A stretch of 64,000 bases of DNA from Lates calcarifer (lineage: Eukaryota; Chordata; Actinopteri; Centropomidae): assembly GCF_001640805.2 (NCBI RefSeq), contig NC_066851.1:929882-993881 (forward strand), given 5' to 3'. Shown piece after piece: positions 1 through 14,640 of this stretch. The first letter of the stretch is position 1. Every line of letters starts with the position of its first letter. The translations under genes were made by a program, and so were the position numbers. Below the pieces are notes generated by a model. It did no database searches. It saw nothing but the letters and a program-made list of their open reading frames with translations, and was not told where the DNA came from.

Positions 1-1364
<1,364 letters not shown>

Positions 1365-1937
1365 CACTGGGGATGTGGAGTTACGACAAGAAGGGAGAAT
1401 GACAGGCGAGTGAAGTTGTGGTTTGTAATTCAAACTGCCATTTCTCCTTCATTTTCACACCATCCTGCACAAGCACAAAAATGATTTACAGTGTTAATAT
1501 AATGTTTCTCTGGTGCATTCACTGTGAATGAACTCCTGCCAGCTCCAGATTGGGTAACTTTGGTTTAAAGAAGAAGAAGAAGAACATAACTTTCAAATCA
1601 TATCAAAATATGAATAGAAGACATCGACAACAATGAGTGCCGAACCTTTTTTTTTAATACTTGTATGTTGACCGTTTGCTGAGAAATTAAATAACACTGG
1701 TGTTGGAACTGTTGGTCAATGAAAATCAGTGTTAGAATAAGTTTTATTTTCAGCTACTCCCTGTCGATGCATGTTGCTGCTAATCTGCTGGGATATGCTG
1801 AGCTGAATGTCTGATGGCATTTGTGTGCACGGTATATGTGTGTGAGTGTGTATGTACAGAGGATATGCTTATTTATTGGCCCAATTTTAATCAGATCTAG
1901 TATCCCAAAGGAATTCCTGTCAAGCTGCTTAACAGGA

Positions 1938-2099
1938 AATAAAGTCATTGGACTACAAATTATCTTACAAAATCTGACAGAAATATTACCACTACATGCA
2001 ATTTTCTTATTATCCAAATCAATTATTTGCCTCACGTGCCTCAAGATATGTATGTATGTATGTATGGCCTGTTTTATGTTCCCTAAAATGGAAAATAAA
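1938..2099 (+). promoter_or_regulatory. Candidate polyadenylation signals of the isthmin gene
   Basis: AATAAA hexamers occur on the plus strand at about 1938-1943 and 2094-2099, roughly 0.6-0.7 kb after the isthmin stop codon. Either could end the 3' UTR. AATAAA is common by chance in AT-rich DNA, so this is suggestive only. Confidence 0.25.
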
Positions 2100-5000
2100 A
2101 ATTTGAGGTAAAGGTAGCACCTGATTTTACTTCTGTGTTAGCAAATAGAGACGAAACTAAAAATTAGCAGAACTATGCACTTGTATAAACACAAAAATAA
2201 TAACATAGCCAACAGCTTTTGTAAACACTATTGTTATTGTTACATTATTATTATTATTGTTCTGTCACACCAACACACACAAGCCCCTTTTCTTCAGCCT
2301 TTTCAAGGTGGGAATATTGTGGTGTTACTCTGCCTCGCCATTATTTATAAAACATATGCAGGCAGATTATTGCCCCACCTTTAAGTCGCCAGTGGAGGTA
2401 GTCACAGAGCTGAGTTGACATCTGTATTAAAGGGGAAGCCAGCACAGTAGAACGGATGCCAACCAATGCTGAAGCTGCTGTGTTACATGTCATGCCTCTG
2501 ATTAAATTCATTCTAAATAACTAATATTGTGCTAATAGGGTCTATAGTCCTATAGTCTGTCTTCCAGTTGCATGTAAATATAAGTAGGCCTTAAGAAGAC
2601 AGTGATAGTAGTTGCAGTGAGTCCAACAACTGACAAATCTTGTATAGGACTCTTTCGTGTTTCTCTTGCTAGAACACGTTTATATCCAACTCATCCACAA
2701 CTCGATTTTAAATGAACAAAATGTGTTGGTTGAGTGACAAAACTACATGTTTTGTGCAACAGATGAATACAGTCTGCAGACACATGAAACATACAGCAGC
2801 AGAACAACATGTTGTGCTTTTACAAGAGTAGGTAACACTGAAAACTTTACAGTTTACATTATTGTCAAGCTATTAGCAAGTTAGACAGAAAAACCATGAC
2901 ATTTCCCCTACATCATGCACTGAATCAAAATGTAACTTACATTGCATTCACTATAAAGTATTGGGTGGCAGTCACAATGACTCAGAATTCAGTGTTAAAG
3001 CCTTTCACAGCGACTAATTTCTGCATATTCTGCAGATGGAGTGATTTTCAATCAAGTTTCCCTCATCACCCTTATAAAAACCAAATTATGACCACACTTC
3101 AGACTTTTTACAGCACTGTCACTGTCTTCCACCATGTTTTCACTGACTCAAAACAAACCCATATTGCATGCTGGGCCTGTGTCTGGAAGATTGTTGCTAA
3201 CACTGGTTGATGCTGGACAGTATTTACCCATGAGTTGTTCAAAGCATGGTAATCAAGCACAGTTTTAATCATAATTAGAATTTGAAGTTTGACTGTGGTT
3301 TAGCATGACATCATAACCATTCGATCCCTATTATAAGCAAATACTACATTAATTCTGATGTTAGAACCTAATGACTATTAACATTGTTACAGATTACATA
3401 CTGAACACTACTGAACTATATGATTACATTTTAAGAAGTTTATATGTGACACAAGATCCCAATATCATATCAATGTTGTAAAATGACATGCCAAAATAAA
3501 AAAAATTAAAAATTCAAATGTCTACATCCCATTGAACATTGTTTGTCTGTGGAAATCCAGTAACTCCTACTTGCTGATCAGGACACCTGCATGGAATGGG
3601 AGGGACATATGACTGTGTGAGTACACAGAGCTGAGGTGGTATACTAGATACACTTCTTATATTCAAGGCATGCACACACACACACACACGATGATGGTAG
3701 GTTAGTAACAATGGACAAACCCATCCTTGGTCCCAGTGTGATTTTCTTTTTAACCTTTACAGCCTTTATTTTTATCAACACCACAGCATTTTGTCCTATA
3801 TAATGTGAATTTTGTAAGTTATTTTTTAGATTTAGTCCTGAGATCAAAATTCTGTGTTAGCTTTAGTCATGTTTAGTTAGCTTCATCCTTTTTATTTTTA
3901 GTTAATTTTTATTTTTATTTTTTTTTAATGTTTTTAAATAATCCAGCCCCGTTTATTTCTGTCATGTTCTTTGTCACTGTATGTTGTGCATAGTGCATAG
4001 CTAGGTCCAGGCTGGCATTATTGGTGGTGCATTCATGGATGTACTGCTGTGCAAAGTCATCAAGATAATTCTGGTGCACAGGAACAGAAATACAGTACAG
4101 CCATTCAATGAAAGAAGCGCATGGATGATGTCATTGTTTGTCTGCTCTTTCAGCAAAGATATGGACAGATTTTTGATGTTTTCACATTTTAATTCCATTT
4201 CAGTCACCTTTTTCTCAAATATTGCAAAGAGATTTAGTCACTTATCATTTTGTCAGTATCTCATCTTCATCACAGGAAAAAAGGTTGTTGACAAACAACA
4301 GATTTTGTCCACTGCATCTTTCTCTCAATTATTTGATTTAAACCCTATGCAGTCAGTGCAGCCTGATACCATGCACCAGTGTTTCACAACTCCTTTGGAA
4401 CTATTATCTTCACTCTGTCATTTCTAATGTGCAAAGCAGCCTTTATATCAACATAATCTAATAAGGTTACTGCGTTGATTTAAACTCATTCTCATTCCCT
4501 TTTGGTATTAGTGCTTTTTTGCACTTAGTTGTTCTGTTGAAAAGCTGATGTGTGTTGAAATATTTCCATTCAAAGTTGAATGTCGACTGTTCTATGAAAG
4601 AAGCTCTGAGAGACCGGGGTGTGAACAGAAAGGAGAAAAGTGAGACAGTGTTGATAGAGGAAAATTACAGTCATTGGTTTATGTGTGTATGTGAATGAAA
4701 GATTTGCACTAAAATCACAGAAATGTGAAGTTAAGTTGAATTCAATTTGAACTTATTTTCATGGTTTCATGTTATTTGACAGTAAATTGTAGATGAAATG
4801 TAATAGTGAATGAATGTGACAAATTTGGGGGGAGGAGCCACGTGAAGTTGTCACATCTATGTTAATAGATAGACAACCCCTTGACAACCCCTCCCCTCTG
4901 CTTGTCCTTGTGTAAGTGTAGTCAGCACCAGAGGGGAAACAGGCTCACAGTAAACATACCAAGCTTTTGAAGTTTTCTCCTCCTCCCTCCTTCCCCCCTG

Positions 5001-5640
5001 TTGTTCTGAGGCCTGTTGCTCAACTATGTGGGGTTCAGACACTGACAACATGTTGGTTGAAGAACTTCATCCTGTTGGAGGTTGCCAGGGTTTTGATTGA
5101 TAACAAGGGCCTGTTAGAGACAAATAAACACAGTGAGCCTTGATGGAGAGGATAATATTTACAGGAAGGTTGTTCGTCTGTCCACAAAGTGGCAGAAATA
5201 TGTGTTAGGTTTGTGTACTTGATCTCTTTCTGTCTCATTGAGCTGTCTTTAATTACCAAACATTTTTTGGTTCATTCATTTCAGAACAATTGTATAAATG
5301 TATTGTGTTTTTTCATGTACTGATGTACAGTGAATGGTTTAACTCAGACTTGTGAGCTTTGTTTTCACCATTTAAGTTTGATAACAGCCAGTGAGAGTCA
5401 GTTCAGCCTGATTAGCTAAATGTAGGACCATCAGTGGAATACGGGAACTATTTATATGATGAAATGGCTTTCAAATCATTGCTAACTTACTGTAGAAGAG
5501 TTATGGATTGTTGAAGGTTATCCAGTCAGTTAGCAGGGAGCAGCTGTGGGAATAGAGGCATTCTAGCAGCTGTGTTTTGGCTCTGACCAAGAAATTAGCT
5601 CCAGTTATATATTAATAAGTGTACTCATATTGCTAGCTTG
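2100..5640. other. Intergenic, no gene recognised
   Basis: AT-rich DNA with many stop codons in all frames. It holds a short CA run near 3672-3688. Open frames of 60-130 codons occur but lack family motifs, and their frames are not bounded by splice sites that join to anything. Confidence 0.6.
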
Positions 5641-5644
5641 TATT

Positions 5645-5868
5645 GACCACCAAAGGTCACATTCACCCATTCACACATACATTCATACTGTACTTGTCCT
5701 ACACATTAAGTTCTCTAACACACACTGATGATACATCTGGGGCAATTTGGGGTTCAGTATCTTGCCCAAGGATACTTTGGCATGCAGACTGGAGGAGCAG
5801 GAGATTGAATCCACTGATGCTCTGGCTTGTGGGCAACGCGCTCTACCTCCTGAGCCACAGTTGTCAGT
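5645..5868 (-). mobile_element. tRNA-derived SINE, copy 1
   Basis: On the minus strand this begins with an A-box-like TGGCTCAGGAGGTAGAGCG and, after a spacer, has a B-box-like GATTCAATCTCC. The body is shared with copies at 14744-15012 and 29968-30205: a conserved stretch around GGCATGCAGACTGGAGGAGC on the plus strand and CATTCACACA-rich DNA. This copy lacks the distal part (TATATAGCGCTTTTCTAG) seen in the other two. I cannot name the family. Confidence 0.7.
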
Positions 5869-5869
5869 G

Positions 5870-7560
5870 ATATAAGATGTCCCATGTTGGTTTCTGGTCA
5901 GTGGCACAGTATGTTCTTTTCCCTCTTTCAGGAGAAGTCAGCTGCTGCCAACGATCGTATTCATGCACAACTTGAAAAACAAACTTTATCATGAGAGCCA
6001 ATAATTTGTGGCAGTAAACATTAGGTCTACAGTTATGTTTGTCATAGATAATGTTTTATCTATATGTCACTGCATCAAGTTGTGTGCTGTCATGTCAGTA
6101 CATGTCAGGAAGAAATCCAAATCTTCTCCAGGATGTCATCCCTTCAAACATATTGCCATTCAAACACTTGCATCACTTCCATGTCTTATTAGGCTTTACT
6201 CTCCAGGACAGAAGTACATGTAAAATAGGTCTATTAAGTTCATATGTGTGATTTCCAGATGAAAAAGATCAAAATGATAAAAATCTCATTAGCATGCATG
6301 GCAGAAAATTACAAAATCGAACCTTGAGGAGTGCTTTGCTGTTCCACAGTATTTTAGTACCACAGATATAATACCTGCTTTCCTCCTGTGGCAGCTCACA
6401 GCTGGAATCCATCCTCTTTTCCTCTTTTAATTAATAATTAGCTTTTTTTGACTTCATGAGAAGCTGGAACCCTGCAGCAATGACCGGCAGCTAACAGTCT
6501 GTATCCTATTAGGCTGGACTGGTGATAGAAATGAAGGTTGGAATAACGGACATCTGTGTTAGTGCAGGTCATCTTCCAGCTGCTCCAGCTGAATAAACCC
6601 TGGCATTTCTGCACATTAGCAGGTCCAGGACCCAGCGGATCCTTCACTCAGCCTCAGGTTCCATGTGATATCACTGCCCTGGGCCAACACACAGGGTGTA
6701 CTTACTGAACCCAAAGTTTGTTCATAAGTGCACTGATGAGGTGAATTCAGGCATAGGACATTATACAAAATTAATTTCCTTAATTTTTTTCCCCATGTTT
6801 TAATCATTTTACTACAAATACACAAAATGAACTGCTAACCACTCAAAGGACTCTGTTCTTCAACTTATTTTGGCAGTCTAGTGGTTTCTATTCATTTTAG
6901 CTTGCTTGAGTTAGCGTATCACACTTCACATCATCATGTCTGCTTCTAGTGTCATCAAAAGTTATTGTTATAGGAGCCATAATTGTGCTACAATACTCAT
7001 GTAATAAAATAACTTGAATTGGTCCTTTAAATCAATCACAAAAGAAGTGTGTATGAGGATGAAATGTGACCTGTGACGTCCAGTTTGTAGGATTATCAGA
7101 GGACAGCACAGCAGCTTGTCTATCTCAATGCTCATAAGGTAAAAAAGTAGAGTAGCACAAAGCTACACTGTGCACTACATGGTATTCTACCAGGAATGTG
7201 TGCATGTGTACATTTAATGGATAAAGTTGGACTGTGTTAAGCCAAGATCACCAACCTGCTCCACAGAGCCTGGTTGAAAAGCACAAGGAAGTTTGTGTAC
7301 AGTAGGTATGTTCGGACAAACACACCTTAAAGTGAACAGTCAATGATTGTAGTTGTAAGTCAGCTGGCAATGCACATACTGACCGTGTGTGTGGTGTGTG
7401 TGTATCTGTGACAGTTCAGCCTTTGAGTGATCTGAAAATTCACAAGGAGCTGAGTTTGACCCAACCCTGGAAAATGTATGTCTATTCACATCCTCATTTG
7501 CATTTACTTCACACACTGCATCATACTGCATCTATGATTTATTTGCATTTCATCCACATG
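5870..7560. other. Intergenic, no gene recognised
   Basis: Mixed AT-rich sequence. No domain, splice-bounded exon, RNA gene or repeat was recognised apart from short TG/CA runs near 7385-7405. Confidence 0.5.
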
Positions 7561-7562
7561 GA

Positions 7563-7925
7563 TGAAGGAACACCACCCTCAACTAAACCCCTCCAAGACT
7601 GAACTCTTGGTAATCCTGGCCAATCAATCTCTCTATCACTATATCAGCATCAAATCACCTCTTCATCTCTCACATCAACCAAGTCTCAAGAGACATCATG
7701 TTTGATGGCCAGATATCTTTCTCTGACCATGTTGCATCTTTCATCCATCATGCACTATACAACATAAGGAAAATCAGGCCTCCCCTGATTCAGTACGCCA
7801 TCCAACTCTTAGTACAGGGCATGGTTATCTCTTGCCTTAACTATTTCAATGCACTTCTGGTGGGCTTCCCTTCATACACAATGAAACCTTTGCAAATGAT
7901 CCAAAAAGCACTGGAGCTTTAGTGT
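7563..7925 (+). mobile_element. LINE reverse-transcriptase fragment
   Basis: A plus-strand relic of the C-terminal half of a non-LTR reverse-transcriptase ORF. It reads a diverged LNPSKTELLV block (about 7575-7610) and, in another frame from 7698, FDGQISFSDHV, then LYNIRKIRP, ISCLNYFNALLVG and LQMIQKALEL. This is the thumb/C-terminal region of teleost CR1/L2-type LINEs. A frame change separates the two blocks, and the copy is truncated on both sides. Confidence 0.75.
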
Positions 7926-8640
7926 TGTTCCTCCCTCACAGTCACTTTGGATACAAGCAAATGAGTCAATGTAAATGATCTAGTCTTTTTATGCGTATTT
8001 ACTTTCCAAATCTTTAAAACCCAGCATGGTTTTTATTTTTATATGCACAGTACTTAGATTAGGTTGTAACCAGTATTTAATTCATCTTACTTTATTATTA
8101 CAGCAGTTCTGGGCCTGAGGTTATGGTGCCTTCCTTTGCAACATTATGTCAGTTTTATGTGAATAACAATATTGTTTACCCTTAAGCAACATGATGACCC
8201 TCCAAAACAGAGTTGTTTTGACTGGCGCACTACATCAACTCCCAGGTCCTCTGACAAATAAACACAGCAGAGGTGACATCCACCACTGGGTTCACAAAGA
8301 GGAGACCCTTGGTGTCTTGTTTTACACCTCTGATGTTGACTTCAAAGTCTGTAGCTAGGAGGAAGTGGGTTTAGGCTCAAGATAACCATACCTGAACAGT
8401 CATCTGTTTGGACTCTAAATAAGGCATTGTGGGAACACAAGTAGGGGTGTGGCTTGAAGCATTTGCTTTACCTCCTGCCAGGAGATAAAATGAAAACACA
8501 ACAGTGAAGTGAAGTGTCAGTCGGTGGGGTTAGGTAACAAGAGATCTGCTCCTGCAAACAGAAAAACAAAGAGAGGCATTAGATAAAACCCCATGGCTGT
8601 TACTGTGTTCTGATAAAGATCAATTACTGCTGTGCTGTTA
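7926..8640. other. Intergenic, no gene recognised
   Basis: No coding, RNA or repeat signal that I can support. Confidence 0.45.
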
Positions 8641-8649
8641 TTGAGGGTA

Positions 8650-8762
8650 CTGGCGATCTGTACAGGGTGTACCTTGCCTCTCGCCCAATAACAGCTGGGA
8701 TAGGCTCCAGCCCCCACTGTGACCCTTAACGGATTAGCAGTATAGATAATGGATGGATAGAT
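8650..8762 (+). mobile_element. SINE tail fragment (TACAGGGTGTACCTTGCCTC type)
   Basis: A segment containing CTGTACAGGGTGTACCTTGC, CTCTCGCCCA, GGGATAGGCTCCAGCCCCC and the end TATAGATAATGGATGG. This is the widely dispersed teleost SINE 3' region. A related copy is at 56865-57017. The tRNA-like head is missing here. Confidence 0.7.
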
Positions 8763-9625
8763 GTTATTGAGGGTCACCAGCATTGACTCAGAACACATGC
8801 ACAAAATGATGTGTGACTTAAAGCCATTTTGCAGATTGAAAAGTTTAAGAGGCAGTGTGTGAAATATGGGAGCGGTGGAGGTGGGTGTTTTGACCCCCTA
8901 AAAACCTAAAAAATCTAACTTTTGGGAGTATCTCAAAAAGGAAGGTGGTTATTTATAGTTTATTGCTACAGTGTAGTTTGTATGTTGGCATGTTTAAATC
9001 TGAGGTGTGATAGCTAATGTACAGTGTCGCCTAATATGTTGGTGCTTCAGGTGCCATCATGGGTATAACACCAGTTCCACCCTATACATTTGTACGCAAG
9101 TATAAATGTAGGCTAATTAATATAGACTACTAATCTTTGTGATTCTGTTGCTCCTCTGCATATTTGAAAACACTCACTTATGTTACATCTTTAAAGCCTC
9201 TTCAACTGCAGTGGCCCACTGGTTAGTCAGGCTTACCAAATGCATGCTGTGCAGCCAAATTTTGTTCAAACCCACAGAATTAATTTTATATTTTGGTGCG
9301 CATTCCAAAGTCTACAAAGGCTGAGATTTGGAAAAATTTGGAGAAAATGATACATATCTAGAAAATGCCCATGTGACAGAGTCGTGGAGCAATACACATC
9401 ACTTTAATGAAGTGGTGACACAAGCTCATACTATGGAGATAGAACACTGTCATTAAAATTCTGACCCTGACAATAACATTTGCCATTTATAACAAAACCA
9501 GAATTGAAAAAAGAAACATTGACATTGAAATACTTGTATTGGAAAAAGTTGTATTGGCACTGAAACAAGTATTAGCATTGAAAAAAGTTCCACATAAAAT
9601 AAAAGCATCAAAAAATAATATGCTT
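8763..9625. other. Intergenic, no gene recognised
   Basis: No supported feature. An AT-rich stretch with tandem-like TTGAAATAC/TTGTATTGG motifs at about 9515-9590. Confidence 0.4.
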
Positions 9626-9627
9626 GG

Positions 9628-9815
9628 GGCACCCTCATGGGCCCTAGTGGTCTGAGCAGGCGGACCCCGGTTTGACCCCCTATCTGGCCGGACCTTTACT
9701 GCATGTCATTCCCCACTCTTTCCCTGTTTCCTGTCTCTCTCTCACTGTCCTATGAATAAAGGCAAAAAAGCTAAAAAAATAAAATAAAATACTTAAAATA
9801 AATAAATAAATAATG
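9628..9815 (+). mobile_element. tRNA-derived SINE with A-rich tail
   Basis: The head carries an A-box-like GCCCTAGTGGTCTGAGCAGG and a B-box-like GGTTTGACCCC. A conserved body follows (CCTTTACTGCATGTCATTCC, CTTTCCCTGTTTCCTGTCTC, CACTGTCCTATGAATAAAGG). It ends in a simple (AAAT/AATAAA)n tail at about 9765-9815. This is the typical architecture of a tRNA-derived SINE mobilised by a LINE. Confidence 0.8.
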
Positions 9816-10420
9816 TGCTTTTCAATGTCAATCTGCAGATTTTTTCAGTGACAATTTATTTAAGCTGCATAGGGAATGGGGACTTGAGGGGAGAGGCAAT
9901 GACCACACAATCTTGACATTTTTTAAAATGTTTGTAACAAATTTTTGATGCCAGAGATTATGTTGGAGGAGTTGTTGTACTGGCTGACGTAAAGTACATA
10001 CATGCTGTTTTGGAAATACCTCACACAACACAGAATACATCCATGTTTAACAGACATGTCATGATATTTAACCACCTAAAGGTCAGATAACACTTTTTGA
10101 GTGAGTTGACAACCCATTATCATAAACTCTAGAGTGTTTCTCATTGATTTATTGGTGTTGGTCTCCCTCTGAATTACCTGTCTATAAATGCAGTTGTGGT
10201 GTTTAAAGGACCTGAGAAGCACAGGGATATCTCTCTCAGGAAATTTTCTGGGGATGGATGTTCAGAGATCAAACCAGATGGAGGAGAAAGACGAAGAGAA
10301 GTGTTTAAAGAGAGACAAAGGTTTTATTGATAAAACCTTTTGAACTTTGGCTCTGGATAAACACAAAGGGTAAAAGTAAGATAAAGAGAAGCCAGGAAGA
10401 GGGAGATGATTACAGATGTA
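9816..10420. other. Intergenic, no gene recognised
   Basis: No supported coding or RNA feature. Confidence 0.4.
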
Positions 10421-10424
10421 TGCA

Positions 10425-10451
10425 GACACACACACAGACACACAGAAACAG

Positions 10452-10494
<43 letters not shown>

Positions 10495-10780
10495 CTTGTT
10501 CTACTATTCCTATGGGAAGTCACTCAGGGATATAAAGCATTCCCTTGCCCCTTACCCTAACATTCACCATCACAACTGAATGCCTAATATTAACTTTAAC
10601 ACTAACCCTAATCTTAACTGTAACCTAACCCTAAAACCAATCCTCAGACCTCAAAAGGCAACCTCTACCTGTTGGGATAAAAAGGTCCCCACTTTGACAC
10701 AAGTTCCCATGGGTTAGTGTGCATTAAGGTTTAGGTCCCACCAGCATATGAGGACAAGCCCACTGAAACACACACACACA

Positions 10781-10823
<43 letters not shown>
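10425..10823. repeat. Dispersed repeat bounded by two (CA)n arrays
   Basis: CA arrays at about 10452-10493 and 10766-10822 flank about 270 bp. That segment includes TATGGGAAGTCACTCAGGGA, a CTAACCCTAA-rich section (10590-10640) and AAAAGGTCCCCACTTTG. I recognise this layout as a common teleost dispersed repeat; the CCCTAA-like part belongs to it and is not telomeric. Open frames here encode His-Thr runs from the CA repeat and are not genes. Confidence 0.6.
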
Positions 10824-10824
<1 letters not shown>

Positions 10825-13700
10825 TCTCTTATTATATATCTTATCTAACAGATTAATAGCACTCAATCTGATAGTTATCTGTAGCTTTTCTCCTCTTGAT
10901 CAAGCAAGTATAAATTGTTTTATGTGTTTGTATAAGATGCCAGTAACTAGTGCTCATCCTGAACACATCTCCTTGTCATTCAAGATCAGATCTGGGTGTG
11001 AATTATTCCATTAGCAAGGCTGAAATGTGTTTACACCTGAGCCACTTCCCAGAACAAATCTACTTTATTCCCTGCCCAGCCACACAGTGAACTTGCATGA
11101 ATGAAGGCAGGGCATGAAACCAGAGCCCCGAACAAAACTATGTCTGGCTCTGACATGAAGACCTTGACAGATATCAAGAGATGTGCAAGCAAATATTTCA
11201 AAGGTATTTAGAGCAGTTTAGAGGTCTCAATAGAAGAAGAGTTTTCACAGCTCAAGAAAAAGAAACTTCTCTCAATTACAGTACTAATGATATCCTGGTA
11301 CAGCATGATAACTGCTTGTCGCTAATAAATGTCAACTGTTAGCCATCATTCTGTTCATGATTTAGTGGAATTCAAGCCTGCCAAATGTTAGGTGTTGCTA
11401 AATTTGAACAGGACGAGCTATCTGCAGTCTTCTGTGAAAGTGCACATGCAGCTGTGGATAAACTGTGCATTAATAATAGTAAGACCAAGCTGAGGTCAGT
11501 GTACAGATGTTGTCAGTCTTAAAGTTGCAATATCCCAGCTTTCAGAATGTCCTGTCATGATTGTCTCTAGACCAGATGTCTGTACAGCCCCAAGTTAGCT
11601 TCTAACAATATCATGCAAGGAAAGAGTTTTCCAAATTAAAGTCTAAATGTCTTTAGACAGCCATTTGGCACGGTCTTACTCCCACACTGGTTTGATATTT
11701 GTGTGTTAAAAGACTACTGACTCACATTTGTCTTGCTCAGTTTCATATTTTTAGGTTGAATTTCTACTTAAGTCTGTCTGTTCTCTGATTTCACAGTCCA
11801 GAGGAGAGGTGATTTTAGTTGATAAAAATGTTGATTCACTCATCTGAGTAGCCTTCAGTTATTAGTGTGCATTTACAGCAGCTGGCTTAAAGAGCAACAG
11901 TGAGTGGTGTGGCATGTGCTTTGCAGACTCTTTTTGCCTTGGATTTCACTTCTCAGGCTGCCTTACCTTATTGGTGGAGGTTGGGCTGTATGCAGCCTCA
12001 AAGGAATACCTGCAGATACTTCTTAGGACTGAAGTTCTACTTGCATTTTCCTGATTGTCCTTGGAGCACTTTCCCTCTAAATGATCTCAGTATGTGATTA
12101 ACGGCTAAATCCAACCCATATGTTGGACAGAACACTGATACTGATTCTTCCACAAAACCCTTGATAACCTTGAAGGTTGTCAACAGCTGATGTTTTTCAG
12201 CTGATTATTCCTATCCTATATGAATACAATATCCACACATGAGTGGGAGTGTAATGCGTGGTTCCTCATGTTGGGGAGTACTATTGTATATATGAAAAAA
12301 GTGTATTTGGTGTCTCCAGAAGGAGCTGTGTGAGGTCTGATAATGTCCTCAAGTGATTTCACTTGAATCAGCATTGGTTAGAGTTAGAAAGAAGAGAGCT
12401 TAGCAGACCACTGTAGCCCACTCCTTATCTCTGCTGCATTCTCCAGGATACATTAGCTGCTAGCAAAACACACCCCAATTTCATGTACCTCTTATTTGAC
12501 AGCAGCTGATGACACACAGCTCCTTGCTGATGTTTGCCTTGTTGATCTGTGGTACCTTAGTACCTGAGAAAAAAACAGTCAAATAAAATCTGTTTTCTGA
12601 ATTTTTTTGGGCAAGAAGGGTAATTCATTCATTTCTAATTCATGGTTGATATAGCCTGCAGGGTCAAAGTGTTTGACAAAGGAAGGCACCAGACATCTGG
12701 CTTTCTGTGCAACAGAAAGCTTGAGACCCTGATGCCCAGGTATAGAGGAGCAGTTATTAATTTATGAGTGACCAAGCTGAAATGGAGGTTAGGAGGGGGC
12801 AACATGTAGAGCACTTTTGATCCACACAATGTGTACAGAGAGGAAGGGCTACATGGGACAGATATGTGTACAGTCCACAGAGTATATCAGGGTGTCGGCT
12901 GCCAGATGTGGAGGTCTGGGGCTCAGGGAGCCTTTATTGTATAAGCCTGAAGAAGGCCTTATGGGGAATAGGTTAATACATGAGTGCCCACTTCACTTAA
13001 GAGTCCAGATGTAAGTATTTAAGGGTTTAAAATGCAGAAGACTATTCTCTTGCATTATGATGATTTTCATTTCTAAAGCTGCATTAATTAATTTATCATT
13101 TATTTGTTGTACAGGGGGCAACGGTAAAAGCTGTAAACACAGACATATTATCATCTATGAATCTTATTAAATTGACTGTGTCAGCCAACAGTCACAGATT
13201 TCCACATCCAGCAGTTACAGAGCAACTGGATCATTAATTTGGAGTGGTGTTTGTGTTCACCTGATGAATATGCCCTCTCTCTAAGCTGTTTTTGGTCTCC
13301 ATCAACTGCCCCACCATGTTAACCATTTCTGACTGTCTGTCTGCTGTTTTCTGCTGAGTAGGTCAGTGGCTTTGTAGAGCTTTTTTTTTAATTATAGAGC
13401 TTCTCTGAATACAGCTGCATGCTGCTGCATATGGGAACAAAGTTGAGATTGCTGATACCATCCAGTAATGTGGTAGGACAGAAAACCAAAACAATGAGCT
13501 GAAAGAGGTTCAAAGCATCTCTGAATGCTAAAAGTCCATTTAAAATAAATTAGAGAGGGAGATTTCCTATTCTATAAAGATCAGTTTAATTGTAGAGTTC
13601 TTTCAGGAACTATTCTTAGTCCTCTGTTGTTTCACACAAATGCTTTCTCTCAGTCAGATCATACAATTAATAAAAAGTTGTAGAAGCTTTTACCTAGTTT
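10824..13700. other. Intergenic, no gene recognised
   Basis: Nearly 3 kb without a recognisable gene. The segment at about 13240-13330 (CACCTGATGAA, then CTGTTTTTGGTCTCCA) shares wording with 27295-27360 and is probably a fragment of the same unnamed dispersed repeat. Confidence 0.45.
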
Positions 13701-13729
13701 TGCCTGGACTACAACACACTCTTTTTCAG

Positions 13730-13828
13730 AGCTCCCTCCAGCACCTCCACATGGTACTAGTACCCAGAAATATGCAGCCCCATCACCAGATGAGAATATC
13801 ATCATTAGACAGCTCTTCAAAACCTCAG
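13730..13828 (+). other. Orphan exon-like block
   Basis: A 99-bp block preceded by a pyrimidine-rich acceptor (CTCTTTTTCAG) and followed by GTAATG. In the frame that needs one preceding base it is open throughout: LPPAPPHGTSTQKYAA, then PSPDENIIIRQLFKTS. Length and phase are those of a symmetric phase-1 exon. I do not recognise the protein. A possible second exon lies at 14060-14132 (open, ends EEMKECLEMNMAISRQNDWQ then GTAAAAG), but its phase does not join directly. This could be an unannotated gene, a pseudogene relic or chance. Confidence 0.3.
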
Positions 13829-14640
13829 GTAATGTTCAATCAAAACTGCTCACTTTTTTTCTGCACATGACAATCATTGTGTTATTTAAATGTGGTGAGC
13901 TAAGTTCTAAATGCTAAAATAAACTAGTTTGAAAGCCTATATTTGCATCTTTATGAATGCATTTTTAAATTCATTCATAACATAAAGGGAGAGACACTGT
14001 TTTATTTGAAGCTCTTGATTGAAATTTTGGCATTTCTTTACTGTTCAAAAACAAACTAGTACAATAAAACCGGAAGAAATGAAAGAATGCTTGGAGATGA
14101 ACATGGCAATCAGCAGGCAAAATGATTGGCAGGTAAAAGTTCTTTACATGTGCATAGACATATGTGTATGTGTGTATATACTCAGGGTTTATCTGCAGAG
14201 CAAACTCACTAAGTTCCAGTTTTTCTGTAGGCAAGTATGTGTTAAGTCTGCCTCTTACAGCTAACTAAATGAGTAGATAGAGCCAAGAGTTCCTGATGTC
14301 TGTGTTAGCAGTAAATGGGATAAATGAGTCTCTTGTCCTTTCTGTCTAGTAAATGCTTCCTGATTGTGATTATTGAAGCTATTAGCGAAGCTTCAGGAGC
14401 AAGACCACTTCTCAACCACACTTCTTCCAGCTATCTCATAAATACCAACCTAATCCTCTTTCGCGCTAGTATTCCGCGCCAGTACTGGGAACGCCGTACA
14501 TTGACTCAAGTAAACCTTAATTGATTGAGCAAAATTGTTAAGCAACATGTCTACTTACCTCATAGGCTACATTGCATTGCATTGCATAGCTTTATCTAAA
14601 TTTGGCAATGACTTCTTGGAAAGAATCAGAACGACCAACT
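13829..14640. other. Non-coding, one weak exon-like block
   Basis: Apart from the weak block at 14060-14132 described under the orphan exon, no supported feature is seen. Confidence 0.4.

Noticed and set aside
10327..11014. Open frames encoding long His-Thr or Cys-Val runs
   Set aside because: They are translations of CA/GT microsatellites, not proteins.
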